From Paenibacillus plantarum (lineage in GTDB: Bacteria > Bacillota > Bacilli > Paenibacillales > NBRC-103111): DNA of 64,000 nt. Each line of letters opens with the position of its first letter. Position 1 is the first letter of the stretch. The stretch covers positions 62,001-126,000 of the forward strand of contig NZ_WHNY01000074.1 of NCBI RefSeq assembly GCF_013141695.1, given 5' to 3'. The notes under the pieces are model-generated. The model did not search any database, was not told the origin of the DNA, and saw nothing but the letters and a program-made list of their open reading frames with translations. Of this stretch, positions 24,841-32,369 are shown one piece after another. Position numbers and translations under genes: made by a program.

Positions 24841-25847
24841 GATTTGATAAGCCCCCTTCGCGCAATATAAATAAAGAATGGGGCACCAATTACGGCTGTC
24901 ATAACGCCTACAGGCATTTCCTCAGGAATCATTATAAATCTTGCAGCCAAATCCGCCAGGATGAGCAGAATGGCTCCTAGTACGGCACAATAAGGAATGA
25001 CCCAACGATGATCGACACCGATGAAAAACCGAGAAATATGCGGTATAACAATCCCAATAAATCCGATTGGACCCGCAACCGACACCGAGCAGCCCGCCAG
25101 TACGACAATCAAAATGCCTGCGGCTGATTTGACCCAAAGCGTCTTTTGACCCAAACCTTTGGCCGTATCCTCACCCATGAGAAGTAAATTCATATCTCGC
25201 GCGATGAACCATGCAGCTACCCAGCATATCGCCATGAAAGGGATTACTGTGATCAACATATCCGGAGATCGTCCCGCAATAGTACCCGTCAGCCAGAACA
25301 ACACGGTGCTAAGGACCTGCTGGTTTAGTACTAAGATGCCTTGTGTAAAAGATGAGAAGAGAGCGGTCATAGCTGCGCCTGCAAGAACAATTTTGAGTGG
25401 CGTCAATCCATCTCGGCCAAAGGAACCCAAGATATACACGGATAAAGCACCCACTGCCGCTCCGATAAAAGAGATCCACATCAATGCTTGCAACGATGAA
25501 ATTTGTAAGGCAACCGCTCCAATCACAACGAACATCGTTGCTCCCGCATTAACCCCGAGTACACTCGGCGATGCCAGCGGATTGCGCGTTAACGTTTGCA
25601 TCAAGACGCCCGCGATCGCTAAGCTTGCACCAATGGCAGCGGCAATACAAGCCCGAGGCACACGCGTTGTTCGAAGAATGATTTGGTCATTGATATTCTC
25701 GTCGTAATGAAAGATGGAAGCCCAAGCCGTATGCCAGTCAAACTGCGTCGCACCGAATAGAATGCTAGAAGTAAAGCTGCCTAGTAGAATAAGGACCAGC
25801 GCGAATAGTCCGGCAGTTTTCCATAAACTTGTATTCATAAGGTTCAT
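24837..25847 (-). CDS. Iron-siderophore ABC permease, FecCD family (first)
   Basis: This 336-residue FecCD permease has TTRVPRACIAAAIGASLAIAG, NPLASPSVLGVNAGAT and GFIGIVIPHISR split over the usual positions. The ATG at 25847 has AAGGAG six bases upstream and is preferred over a GTG at 25868. It follows the binding-protein gene by about 60 bases and is coupled to the second permease. Confidence 0.92.
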   Translation of the reverse strand: MNLMNTSLWKTAGLFALVLILLGSFTSSILFGATQFDWHTAWASIFHYDENINDQIILRTTRVPRACIAAAIGASLAIAGVLMQTLTRNPLASPSVLGVNAGATMFVVIGAVALQISSLQALMWISFIGAAVGALSVYILGSFGRDGLTPLKIVLAGAAMTALFSSFTQGILVLNQQVLSTVLFWLTGTIAGRSPDMLITVIPFMAICWVAAWFIARDMNLLLMGEDTAKGLGQKTLWVKSAAGILIVVLAGCSVSVAGPIGFIGIVIPHISRFFIGVDHRWVIPYCAVLGAILLILADLAARFIMIPEEMPVGVMTAVIGAPFFIYIARRGLIKS

Positions 25848-25906
25848 GATGGTCTCCTTGGAATTCACAAAGGAATGAACATAACGTTCATTCCTGCGTG
25901 TTTCAA

Positions 25907-26896
25907 CTATTTAATATCAAAATATTTGTAGAGATCCGCTAGCATCGCTTTCGCTGCCATTGAGCCCCCAGATAAGTTCCATGTAATCGTGTCTACTTTG
26001 TAATATTTACCGTTCTTCACGCCTTTTAGATTTTTCCAAAGTGGATGAGAAGTCCAATCGTTGAGCGCCTTCTCTACCGTAGGCTCATTTACGTTCAGAC
26101 GTGTAATATCAAAAATGTAATCCCCATCTAACTGCGACATTTGCTCTTTCGAGGCAATATTAACGACAGCCTTGCCTTCAACAATTTGAGCCTTCGGACG
26201 CGGTAGCCCGAGTTCCTTGAAGATTGTCCCTGCAAACCCAGTTGAATAAAAACGAGCGCTGCCGTCTCTCTCAAATCGGATGATCGATACCTCGGATTTT
26301 GCCAGTTTGTCTCCAGCTTTTTGCTTAAACTCTGCAACGCTTTTATCCCAATCCGCTAGAATCTTAGCGCCTTCTTGTTCTTTATTAAGGGCATCCGCAG
26401 CCATCTTCAAATTCGCTTTCCAATCAAAGAGCTCCTCCATAATGATCGTAGGCGCAATACTTTCCAGTTGCGGATAAATTTTCTCGTGACGTGTTTTTTG
26501 ACCAATAATCAAGTCTGGTTTCAGCGCTACGATAGCCTCGACATTAGGCTGATTTTCTTCACCCAAATCCTTAACGCCTTCCATTTTGGATCTCAAAAAG
26601 TTGTACCATGGCTTTTCTTCCCATGACTCAACTGAACCGACTGGCTTAACACCCAAGTCTGTAATAATATCTGTCATGCCATTGAACAGAACGACAATTC
26701 GCTCTGGTTTCTTCTTCAAAGTAACTGTACCCATCGCGTGCTTGATTGTTTTCTCTACTTCAGCTGCAGCAGTTGCTTTAGCCGCTTCTGGTGACGCCGT
26801 CGTACTACTGGCATTTCCGCCTGTTGTTGCCCCGCTGCCACAAGCCGTAACGGCTAGTGCTAGCAACAGCACGATCATCATTTTTAAAGATTTCAT
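25907..26896 (-). CDS. Iron-siderophore-binding lipoprotein
   Basis: This 329-residue lipoprotein has a lipobox VTAC (Cys about 19). A Gly/Ser/Thr/Ala-rich linker leads into a class III binding fold: GTVTLKKKPERIVVL, IVALKPDLIIGQ, YPQLESIAPTI and YYKVDTITWNLSGG. The pattern is that of the YfiY/FecB group for hydroxamate or citrate siderophores. The start at 26896 follows AAGGAGG. It heads a five-gene Fur-box operon: binding protein, two permeases, ATPase and nitroreductase. Confidence 0.92.
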   Translation of the reverse strand: MKSLKMMIVLLLALAVTACGSGATTGGNASSTTASPEAAKATAAAEVEKTIKHAMGTVTLKKKPERIVVLFNGMTDIITDLGVKPVGSVESWEEKPWYNFLRSKMEGVKDLGEENQPNVEAIVALKPDLIIGQKTRHEKIYPQLESIAPTIIMEELFDWKANLKMAADALNKEQEGAKILADWDKSVAEFKQKAGDKLAKSEVSIIRFERDGSARFYSTGFAGTIFKELGLPRPKAQIVEGKAVVNIASKEQMSQLDGDYIFDITRLNVNEPTVEKALNDWTSHPLWKNLKGVKNGKYYKVDTITWNLSGGSMAAKAMLADLYKYFDIK

Positions 26897-26979
26897 TCGA
26901 TTTCTTCCTCCTTGTACAGCAGAGCACACACTGGTGATGAACAAGCCATCTATTTAGAATGCTAATGCTGACTCCCTAT

Positions 26980-27009
26980 TTTATAATTGATAATAATTCT
27001 CAGTCTCAA
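26980..27009 (-). promoter_or_regulatory. Predicted promoter of the iron-uptake operon
   Basis: On the minus strand TTGAGA (27004-27009) is followed after 18 bases by TATAAA (26980-26985). The Fur box fills the spacer. Confidence 0.65.
26988..27002. promoter_or_regulatory. Fur box of the iron-uptake operon
   Basis: TGATAATAATTCTCA matches the 7-1-7 Fur consensus at 13 of 15 positions and lies between the -35 and -10 boxes. Confidence 0.85.
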
Positions 27010-27111
27010 TTATAAAGGGCTGAAAAAACATTGTACATATCCGATTATATCCGATTCGTGTACTGAATTTGTCTTAGCTGGGATGTTCAGAACTAAGATA
27101 TATGGTAAAAG

Positions 27112-27140
27112 TTGCTAAATATTGATTTCCGTTTTATACT
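27112..27140 (+). promoter_or_regulatory. Predicted promoter of the PadR-SEDS operon
   Basis: TTGCTA (27112-27117) is followed after 17 bases by TATACT (27135-27140). Confidence 0.55.
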
Positions 27141-27144
27141 CATA

Positions 27145-27168
27145 CATAGATATACGATGCATAGATAT
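27145..27168. promoter_or_regulatory. Direct repeats at the PadR operon start, possible autoregulatory site
   Basis: CATAGATAT occurs at 27145-27153 and again at 27160-27168, about 15 bases apart, over the expected transcription start. A repressor such as the PadR protein could bind here (inference). Confidence 0.4.
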
Positions 27169-27195
27169 TCAATACATATGGTAAGGAGCATCTAC

Positions 27196-27528
27196 ATGAA
27201 AATCAGTAAAGAGCTTATGAAAGGAAGCACTGTCATTCTGATTCTTACTCTTTTGGATCGCAAAGATATGTACGGCTACGAGATGACCAAAGAGATGGAG
27301 AAACATTCGGATGGCGTATTCACATTAAAAGAAGGCACACTCTATCCTATTCTTCACACGTTGGAATCCGAAGGCTTTGTTGAAGCCTATTGGGACGAGA
27401 AAGACGGACGTAAGCGAAAGTATTATCGCCTCACGAAGCAAGGTAAAGGTGAGCTCAATATCAAGAAGCAGGAATGGTCGCTTTTTCGCAATACGGTAGA
27501 TCGTGTACTTGGGGAGGGAGGCGTATGA
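27196..27528 (+). CDS. PadR-family transcriptional regulator
   Basis: This 110-residue winged-helix protein contains LLDRKDMYGYEMTKEME, FTLKEGTLYPILHTLE, EGFVEAYW and RKRKYYRLTKQGK, which is the full PadR pattern. The ATG at 27196 has AAGGAG about eight bases upstream; an in-frame ATG at 27112 overlaps the promoter and is rejected. Its stop overlaps the next start (ATGA). PadR genes are commonly paired with a gene for a HAAS/DUF1700-type membrane protein, as here. Confidence 0.93.
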   Translation: MKISKELMKGSTVILILTLLDRKDMYGYEMTKEMEKHSDGVFTLKEGTLYPILHTLESEGFVEAYWDEKDGRKRKYYRLTKQGKGELNIKKQEWSLFRNTVDRVLGEGGV

Positions 27529-28853
27529 ATAACTTTCGTCATCATGAGGAGATCACTTCGTTCTTGAAACAGGTTTGTCGCAAAATTAAAGCGAAAGAGG
27601 TCCATCCCGAAGTTCGTCTGGAGCTGGAGAGTCATTTACAGGAGTTAATTGAGGAGAAACTAAGTAGTGGAATTGATTTAGATACGGCCGTTAGAGAAGC
27701 TATTTCTCAAATGGGGACGCCTGATGTAATCGGGCAGCAGTTTCATCTTGCCCATCGGCCTCGTTTTAATTGGGGATTGCTTGCTATTATCGTAGTACTT
27801 ATGGCAGTCGGGTTAGTAGCTATATTTTCTGCACAAACCGCCTCTTATCGTCAAAATCTCAGTTCACTTGCTATGAAACAGGTACTGTTTTTTAGCATAG
27901 GCTCATGCTTGATGTTGTTGATCGGCTTTAGCAACTATCGTAAATTAGCTAGATACTCTTGGCTCCTCTATATAGGTACAATTTCTTTACTTTTCTATGC
28001 ATTACTAACTATGAATGAGGCAGGACTTAGGGGATTTGTAGGTTGGCGATCTATTCAATTGAATATCTCTTCGTTAGCTCCCTACTTGCTTCTCATCGCT
28101 ATAGCTGGTATCTGGAGCACACCACAAAGAATTGTTGCGAACGAATCTGAAGTGCGGACATTCCTTCTGAAAAGTTGGATCAACGTAGGAACCGTTTGGC
28201 TGCCAAGCTTGCTCATTTTATATACACATTCTATAGCAAATTTCGTTCTATTCATTATTGGATGTCTGAGCTTGTTACTGGTTTTGAGAAAAAGAAGAAC
28301 TATCCTCGCTGCGCATTGTAGCATTCTTGCCGTTGCCTTTTGTTATTTCTTGTATAGTCAATCCTATAAAATAAATCGACTTTTGGCTTTTATCCATCCA
28401 GATGAAGATCAACGAGGAATCAATTTTCAGCTTACGCAATCCAAAATGGCTATCCAATCCGCTGGTTGGTGGGGACACGGATTTGGTGCGCCATTTAGCA
28501 TGTTGCCTACCCTTCAGACCGAAATGATGTTTCCTTTTCTCATCTACTGTTTCGGTTGGGGCGCTGGCATTGTATTGGTAATGATGGTAGTCCTATTCGT
28601 CCAGCAAGCCATTAGCGTTTCACGAAAGGTAAAAGATCCTTATGGAAAAGCTATCGTATCTACCCTATTGGCTTTGTTTACAACGCAATTTGCGTGGAGT
28701 ATGCTGATGTCGATCGGTCTAGCACCCTATAGCTCATTTCAACTTCCATTCATCAGCTATAGCGGATTACTAGTTATTCTTCAATTTGTAGCCATCGGTC
28801 TCATGCTTAGTGTATATCGACGTAAAGACCTCGGGGCTTGGCAGCTTACATAG
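27525..28853 (+). CDS. HAAS-type N-domain fused to an FtsW/RodA/SpoVE (SEDS) membrane domain
   Basis: This is a 442-residue protein. Residues 1-75 form a charged helical module (LELESHLQELIEEKL, AVREAISQMGTPDVIGQQ) like the HAAS/permease-prefix domain that accompanies PadR. From about 83 on there are roughly ten membrane segments with SEDS features: FSAQTASY, GLRGFVGW, HPDEDQRGINFQLTQSKMA, SAGWWGHGFG and PFISYSGLL. In FtsW/RodA the glycosyltransferase Asp follows LPxxxT; here the same place reads LPTLQTE, so Glu333 replaces it. It may be a regulatory or altered SEDS protein rather than a core elongase. Confidence 0.87.
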   Translation: MNNFRHHEEITSFLKQVCRKIKAKEVHPEVRLELESHLQELIEEKLSSGIDLDTAVREAISQMGTPDVIGQQFHLAHRPRFNWGLLAIIVVLMAVGLVAIFSAQTASYRQNLSSLAMKQVLFFSIGSCLMLLIGFSNYRKLARYSWLLYIGTISLLFYALLTMNEAGLRGFVGWRSIQLNISSLAPYLLLIAIAGIWSTPQRIVANESEVRTFLLKSWINVGTVWLPSLLILYTHSIANFVLFIIGCLSLLLVLRKRRTILAAHCSILAVAFCYFLYSQSYKINRLLAFIHPDEDQRGINFQLTQSKMAIQSAGWWGHGFGAPFSMLPTLQTEMMFPFLIYCFGWGAGIVLVMMVVLFVQQAISVSRKVKDPYGKAIVSTLLALFTTQFAWSMLMSIGLAPYSSFQLPFISYSGLLVILQFVAIGLMLSVYRRKDLGAWQLT

Positions 28854-28899
28854 GCGTGCAGCTCGCAGTTCTTTTTTTCGACCACTCAGCAACTATCCC

Positions 28900-28927
28900 T
28901 TACCAATTTGTCCTACAGACATATACT
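28900..28927 (+). promoter_or_regulatory. Possible promoter of the duplicated-repeat protein gene
   Basis: TTACCA (28900-28905) is followed after 16 bases by TATACT (28922-28927). Confidence 0.4.
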
Positions 28928-28956
28928 TAAGAGAATAACCTATGGGGAGGTTCTGT

Positions 28957-29484
28957 GTGACTATGAAATCAGACCGTCTCACCATCATTATTGAAAAAGG
29001 AAAAAAACGTATCATTACGCAATCGCCGATTCATGGCATCGATAGACTGGTATTCGTTATCAACCATCAATTTACAAATGCCCCGAACACGACGCAGCTC
29101 GCAAGTGGTGCAGGCCGCAGCAGTGCCGCTGGCAGTAACGCCGCCATTAAATCACCGCACAGTCAACAGCAGCAAAGCGTTGGGGCCGGTGGCAAAGCCA
29201 AGAACCGGATAGGCGCCAAAGGCAAGTTATCCAGCAGCAAAGGCCTCGCCGAAATCCGTCGCAAAGGCAAAGAAATCATCGTTGTCATTAACGATCAAAT
29301 CGTTAAACTCCCCAAACATGCTGCAAATGCATCAGCCACTCAAGTGGCAAGCGGAGCTGGCAAGTACAGCACGAGTGGGACTAACTCCGCCATCGAAAGT
29401 CCGGGTACGAAGCAGCAGGATGCCGTCGGTGGGAACGGGAAGGCTTCTAACACATTGGCTAGCAAGCGTAGGAAGAAGAAGTAG
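28957..29484 (+). CDS. Hypothetical protein made of two diverged repeats
   Basis: This protein of about 175 residues is not recognised. Two halves share the pattern TQxASGAGxxSxxGxNxAIxSPxxxQQxxVGxxGKAxN: once near residues 45-85 (TTQLASGAGRSSAAG) and once near 128-168 (ATQVASGAGKYSTSG). Each copy is preceded by a basic beta-type strand (LTIIIEKGKKRII and KGKEIIVVINDQIVKL). The protein is Gly/Ser/Ala/Lys rich, ends in RRKKK and has no signal peptide or membrane segment. GTG at 28957 lies six bases after GGAGG; ATG at 28963 is the alternative. A terminator follows directly. Confidence 0.65.
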   Translation: MTMKSDRLTIIIEKGKKRIITQSPIHGIDRLVFVINHQFTNAPNTTQLASGAGRSSAAGSNAAIKSPHSQQQQSVGAGGKAKNRIGAKGKLSSSKGLAEIRRKGKEIIVVINDQIVKLPKHAANASATQVASGAGKYSTSGTNSAIESPGTKQQDAVGGNGKASNTLASKRRKKK

Positions 29485-29493
29485 CTAAAAGGA

Positions 29494-29520
29494 GCTAAGC
29501 GACTAGCGCTTAGCTTCTTT
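29494..29520 (+). terminator. Terminator after the duplicated-repeat protein gene
   Basis: GCTAAGCG (29494-29501) pairs with CGCTTAGC (29507-29514), and TTCTTT follows. Confidence 0.85.
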
Positions 29521-29524
29521 GCTG

Positions 29525-29578
29525 TGTGCTGCTAGAGCGGGACAGTTTTATGGGCCCTTGGCGCGCTCTAGCAGCACA
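29525..29578. repeat. Perfect 15-bp inverted repeat with a 24-nt loop
   Basis: TGTGCTGCTAGAGCG (29525-29539) pairs perfectly with 29564-29578. It lies five bases after the terminator T-run and three bases before four-unit locus D. No T-run follows on either strand, so it is not a simple terminator. Confidence 0.8.
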
Positions 29579-29580
29579 GA

Positions 29581-29767
29581 TTAATTCGAATTTGCCGAAC
29601 TAATCTCACTGTCCACGTCTTTAAATATGAATTAGTCCGAAAAAACCCAACTAAACCGCCCCAAACAACGCTCTAGCGAAGAAAACGGCTAATTAGTTCG
29701 GCAAATTCGGACTATTAGTCTCTTTTTACAAGTAATCCTCGTTTTAATTCGGAAATATCGGACTAAA
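29581..29767. repeat. Four-unit intergenic element, locus D (different unit sequence)
   Basis: Units lie at 29581-29606, 29631-29655, 29691-29716 and 29742-29767, with centres about 50, 60 and 51 bp apart. The unit core is ATTAGTTCGGCAAATTCG or its complement. An 18-bp arm at 29587-29604 is a perfect inverted copy of 29692-29709. The geometry equals loci A-C although the unit sequence differs. No coding frame is convincing in 29485-29822. Confidence 0.75.
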
Positions 29768-29822
29768 GCAGCTTCTGTCTGGCGATGAGCTAAAGTGGTC
29801 AGCAGTCAAGTAGGGAGGTTAA

Positions 29823-30026
29823 TCATCTATTCAGAAAATAGTCATAGTAAGCACCTTGGATTAGCAGCACAACATCCCCAAATACGCCCACACTAAAAAA
29901 CAAGAAATAGTATGTCGCCTTTGATATTTCTTTGTTAAATAGCTCCTTAAAAGCTTGAATAACCAATCTTTCGAATTTGAACCAACTTAGTATCCAGCCT
30001 ACAATAAGAAATGTCATAATTGTCAT
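29823..30026 (-). CDS. Small membrane protein, function unknown
   Basis: This 67-residue protein begins with a hydrophobic segment (MTFLIVGWILSWF) and has a second one (YYFLFFSVGVFGDVVLLIQG) after a short basic linker, so it probably spans the membrane twice. AGGAGG lies 11 bases before the ATG, which argues for a real gene despite the small size. It is 60 bases downstream of the serine hydrolase gene and may be cotranscribed with it. No family was recognised. Confidence 0.6.
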   Translation of the reverse strand: MTIMTFLIVGWILSWFKFERLVIQAFKELFNKEISKATYYFLFFSVGVFGDVVLLIQGAYYDYFLNR

Positions 30027-30086
30027 TGGTCGTGTAACCTCCTAGTAATTATTGTTCCAGCCATCCCTACTCCTTTCCACGCACGC

Positions 30087-31469
30087 TTAATTCTTACACC
30101 CAAATGTATCCCCACAAGTGCCAATCTCCGATCTTTGTCCCAGTAATAAAGCCTCTTCTAGATTCTTAAGTTGACTGTTCGGAGGTAGAGGGTTCTGTGA
30201 TTGGATCGACTTGATAACTGCATTCTCCACCATGAGTAAGGGTAATAAAAAGTCAATATTTCTAATGGACAAGTGACTTTGAAAAACGACGACGATATCC
30301 TGCTCTGGAAGAACGCATATATATTGCCCAAACATCCCTTTAGCCGCATATCCGCCAAACGTATTCATCCACCATTGATACCCGTATCCATTTGATTCCT
30401 GGCCGACATTTGTATCTATTTGTTTAGATGTGGATGTTTTCACCCAGTCCAGTGGGACAATCTGTCGGTCATTCCAAACACCATTATTCAAAAATAAATA
30501 GCCGAACTTCGCCACATCCCTAGCTGTAAGCCGCAAATTCCCAGGTACACCGTCACGTAATGTATCCCATTTGTAGTTACGGATCCCCAATGGTTCAAAA
30601 AGCTTCTTAGCTGCATAAGTATCTGTACCCATGCCTGTTGACTTGTTAATGATTTCTGAAAGCAGGAGCGACTCTCCTGTGCTGTAATTAAATACGCTTC
30701 CCGGTTCATTCACTATCGGCTTATCTAACAAGAACTTTACCGGTTCTAGACTACGGAACATTTCGCCTGCTGGATCAAGATCTGTAGACGGATTATTCCA
30801 CTCATCCCATTTGAAACCACCTGACATCTTGAGGAGATCCCCGACGGTAATCGATTCTTTCTTCTCATCTATGGGTTGAGTTCGATACTCAGGAAAGAAA
30901 TCCATGACCTTCGCATCTAATCCAGCTATATACCCTTCATGAATCGCAATACCAACCAAGGCGGAAATGACGCTTTTCGTCGCTGAATAAAGGTCATAAT
31001 AGCCATCTTTCCCCTTATTCGGCGCATACAATTCTGTAATTAAATAACCATTCTTGATGATAAGCACGTTATCAAAAGTACTATGTACACTCTGTTTGTA
31101 GCCCATGGTTTGTTTCATCGTTTGGTACAAATAATTAGAATCCATGCCTTGCTCTTCCGGCGTCGAGATCCGCCACTCATCCCCTGGCCAATACTTGGTT
31201 GGAGGAACAGTTGTTGGATGATCCCAAGCCACATACAAGCATAACCCTGCTAGCACATAAAACGTAACGGAAACCTTCACTAGCCTTCGTAATTTTATCG
31301 CATATGTGCAAAAAAAGATCGCCGCAGCGACTTTAGCTACACTTTGAACATTCGACGAAAACCCAGAACCACTAAAGACAATTGAAATAACCAAGGTGGT
31401 TAAGACAAGTATTTTAAACCATAGTGGCTCTTTCAAAAATTGCTTATACATGAACTTAAAGCGCTGCAT
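30087..31469 (-). CDS. Serine beta-lactamase-like hydrolase with N-terminal membrane segments
   Basis: This 460-residue protein has two or three hydrophobic segments in residues 10-75, then a beta-lactamase/penicillin-binding-protein class C fold. The SxxK motif is SATKS with SALVGIA after it, a YST motif follows FN, and an MFGQYICVLPEQD region lies near the C-terminus. The ATG at 31469 has AGGAAGGGG about ten bases upstream; an ATG at 31517 has none. The catalytic domain would face outward. Such proteins are usually esterases or D-Ala peptidases rather than resistance enzymes. The C-terminus ends CGDTFGCKN. Confidence 0.85.
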   Translation of the reverse strand: MQRFKFMYKQFLKEPLWFKILVLTTLVISIVFSGSGFSSNVQSVAKVAAAIFFCTYAIKLRRLVKVSVTFYVLAGLCLYVAWDHPTTVPPTKYWPGDEWRISTPEEQGMDSNYLYQTMKQTMGYKQSVHSTFDNVLIIKNGYLITELYAPNKGKDGYYDLYSATKSVISALVGIAIHEGYIAGLDAKVMDFFPEYRTQPIDEKKESITVGDLLKMSGGFKWDEWNNPSTDLDPAGEMFRSLEPVKFLLDKPIVNEPGSVFNYSTGESLLLSEIINKSTGMGTDTYAAKKLFEPLGIRNYKWDTLRDGVPGNLRLTARDVAKFGYLFLNNGVWNDRQIVPLDWVKTSTSKQIDTNVGQESNGYGYQWWMNTFGGYAAKGMFGQYICVLPEQDIVVVFQSHLSIRNIDFLLPLLMVENAVIKSIQSQNPLPPNSQLKNLEEALLLGQRSEIGTCGDTFGCKN

Positions 31470-31593
31470 GATCGCGAATCCCCTTCCTCTCATGGAATTC
31501 ACCTTACTAGGCATCACCCATTTACCTAATTATGCCATTACCTCAAGCATGAAAGCTACAACTACTTCCAATATTTGCTACTCTGCTAGAACT

Positions 31594-31694
31594 ACTTCTA
31601 CTTCTACTTCTACTTCTACTTCTACTTCTACTTCTTCTTCTACTTCTACTTCTACTTCTACTTCTACTTCTATTTCTATTTCTACTTCTACTCT
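31594..31694. repeat. CTTCTA hexanucleotide microsatellite
   Basis: About 100 bases of nearly uninterrupted CTTCTA units lie roughly 125-225 bases upstream of the serine hydrolase start, with one CTTCTTCTT slip and two TATTTC variants. The minus strand is a pure-purine-rich GAAGTA tract. A plus-strand Ser-Thr repeat frame through it has no ribosome binding site. The rest of 31470-31756 shows no gene. Confidence 0.85.
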
Positions 31695-31756
31695 CACTTC
31701 CACCATACCCCCTGCAGCAACCGAGCCTCTGCCCAACTCTCTACGTCGGCCAAATC

Positions 31757-31946
31757 AAATTAAATGGATTTTATGTAGCTATTTTTGCTGTTTCTACTCA
31801 TATAGCAGTAATAGATGGGTTTTATGTAGTTAATTTCCGCCAAAAGCCTGCATACCGCTAGTTCTGCTTATATTAACTGTACATTTTCCATCTATTCACG
31901 GAATCTCAGGAAATTCGGCAAAATTAACTGTAGGTTTTCCATTTAT
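31757..31946. repeat. Four-unit intergenic element, locus B
   Basis: Units lie at 31757-31784, 31809-31836, 31871-31896 and 31921-31946, with centres about 52, 61 and 50 bp apart. The first two read TAAATGGATTTTATGTAGCT or close variants, and the last two are inverted relatives (ATTAACTGTA plus TTTTCCAT). The four can therefore pair in nested fashion, 1 with 4 and 2 with 3. Confidence 0.8.
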
Positions 31947-31980
31947 CCCCTACATTGCCGCCCAGTTGGCCCCACAAAGT

Positions 31981-32020
31981 AAAAAGAAGCCGCCGCGCAG
32001 CGCGAAGCGAGCTCCTTTTT
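31981..32020. terminator. GC-rich terminator after the DUF1801 gene
   Basis: On the minus strand AAAAAGGAGC pairs with GCTTCTTTTT across a GC-rich core containing CGCGCTGCGCG. It lies eight bases after the DUF1801 stop and could work in both directions. Confidence 0.75.
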
Positions 32021-32027
32021 GGCGAAA

Positions 32028-32369
32028 CTACAGTGACGCGGCCGCCTGGCTTAGCAGCGACTGCAGCTGCTCGGAATCAAGCGATTGTCCTTGGCGCAGC
32101 TTCACGGTCTTTCTTTCTGGAGGACCTTCAAACAAGGCCTCCGGAAACGCGACTCCGCTAGCGTTAAAGATCGTAAAACTTACGGCATCCTTGGATGTGG
32201 AGATGACAGCGGCATATTTGCCATTTTTCAAAAAATGAGGCTTCTTGTATTGTATACGTTCCGTCGCATCCGGTATGGACTGCAGCACAACCTCACGCAA
32301 TTGCGTGGACAGTTCCTGCTGCCATGGTTCTTTTAGCATGTCGATAAATTCGGTTACTTCCTGGTTCAT
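32028..32369 (-). CDS. DUF1801 (YdhG-like) protein
   Basis: This 113-residue protein has the DUF1801 layout: TEFIDMLKEPWQQELSTQLREVV, IPDATERIQYKKPHFLKNGKYAAVI interrupted here for length, then SFTIFNASGVAFPEALFEG and a C-terminal helix. The biochemical function is unknown. Its start overlaps the stop of the YCII gene, so it is the last gene of the sigma-factor operon. A strong hairpin follows. Confidence 0.87.
   Translation of the reverse strand: MNQEVTEFIDMLKEPWQQELSTQLREVVLQSIPDATERIQYKKPHFLKNGKYAAVISTSKDAVSFTIFNASGVAFPEALFEGPPERKTVKLRQGQSLDSEQLQSLLSQAAASL

Noticed and set aside
28854..28899. Terminator after the SEDS gene near the T-run at 28872-28878
   Set aside because: The T-run is good, but only a three-base stem could be found before it, so no terminator is claimed.
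30087..31469. Antibiotic-resistance beta-lactamase
   Set aside because: The fold is of the class C/PBP superfamily, but membrane segments, long length and context fit a housekeeping esterase or peptidase better. No resistance claim can be made from sequence.
31396..31833. Plus-strand frame encoding a Ser-Thr repeat protein through the CTTCTA tract
   Set aside because: It begins inside the serine hydrolase gene on the other strand, has no ribosome binding site, and its repeat part is just the microsatellite read in frame. It also runs into four-unit locus B.
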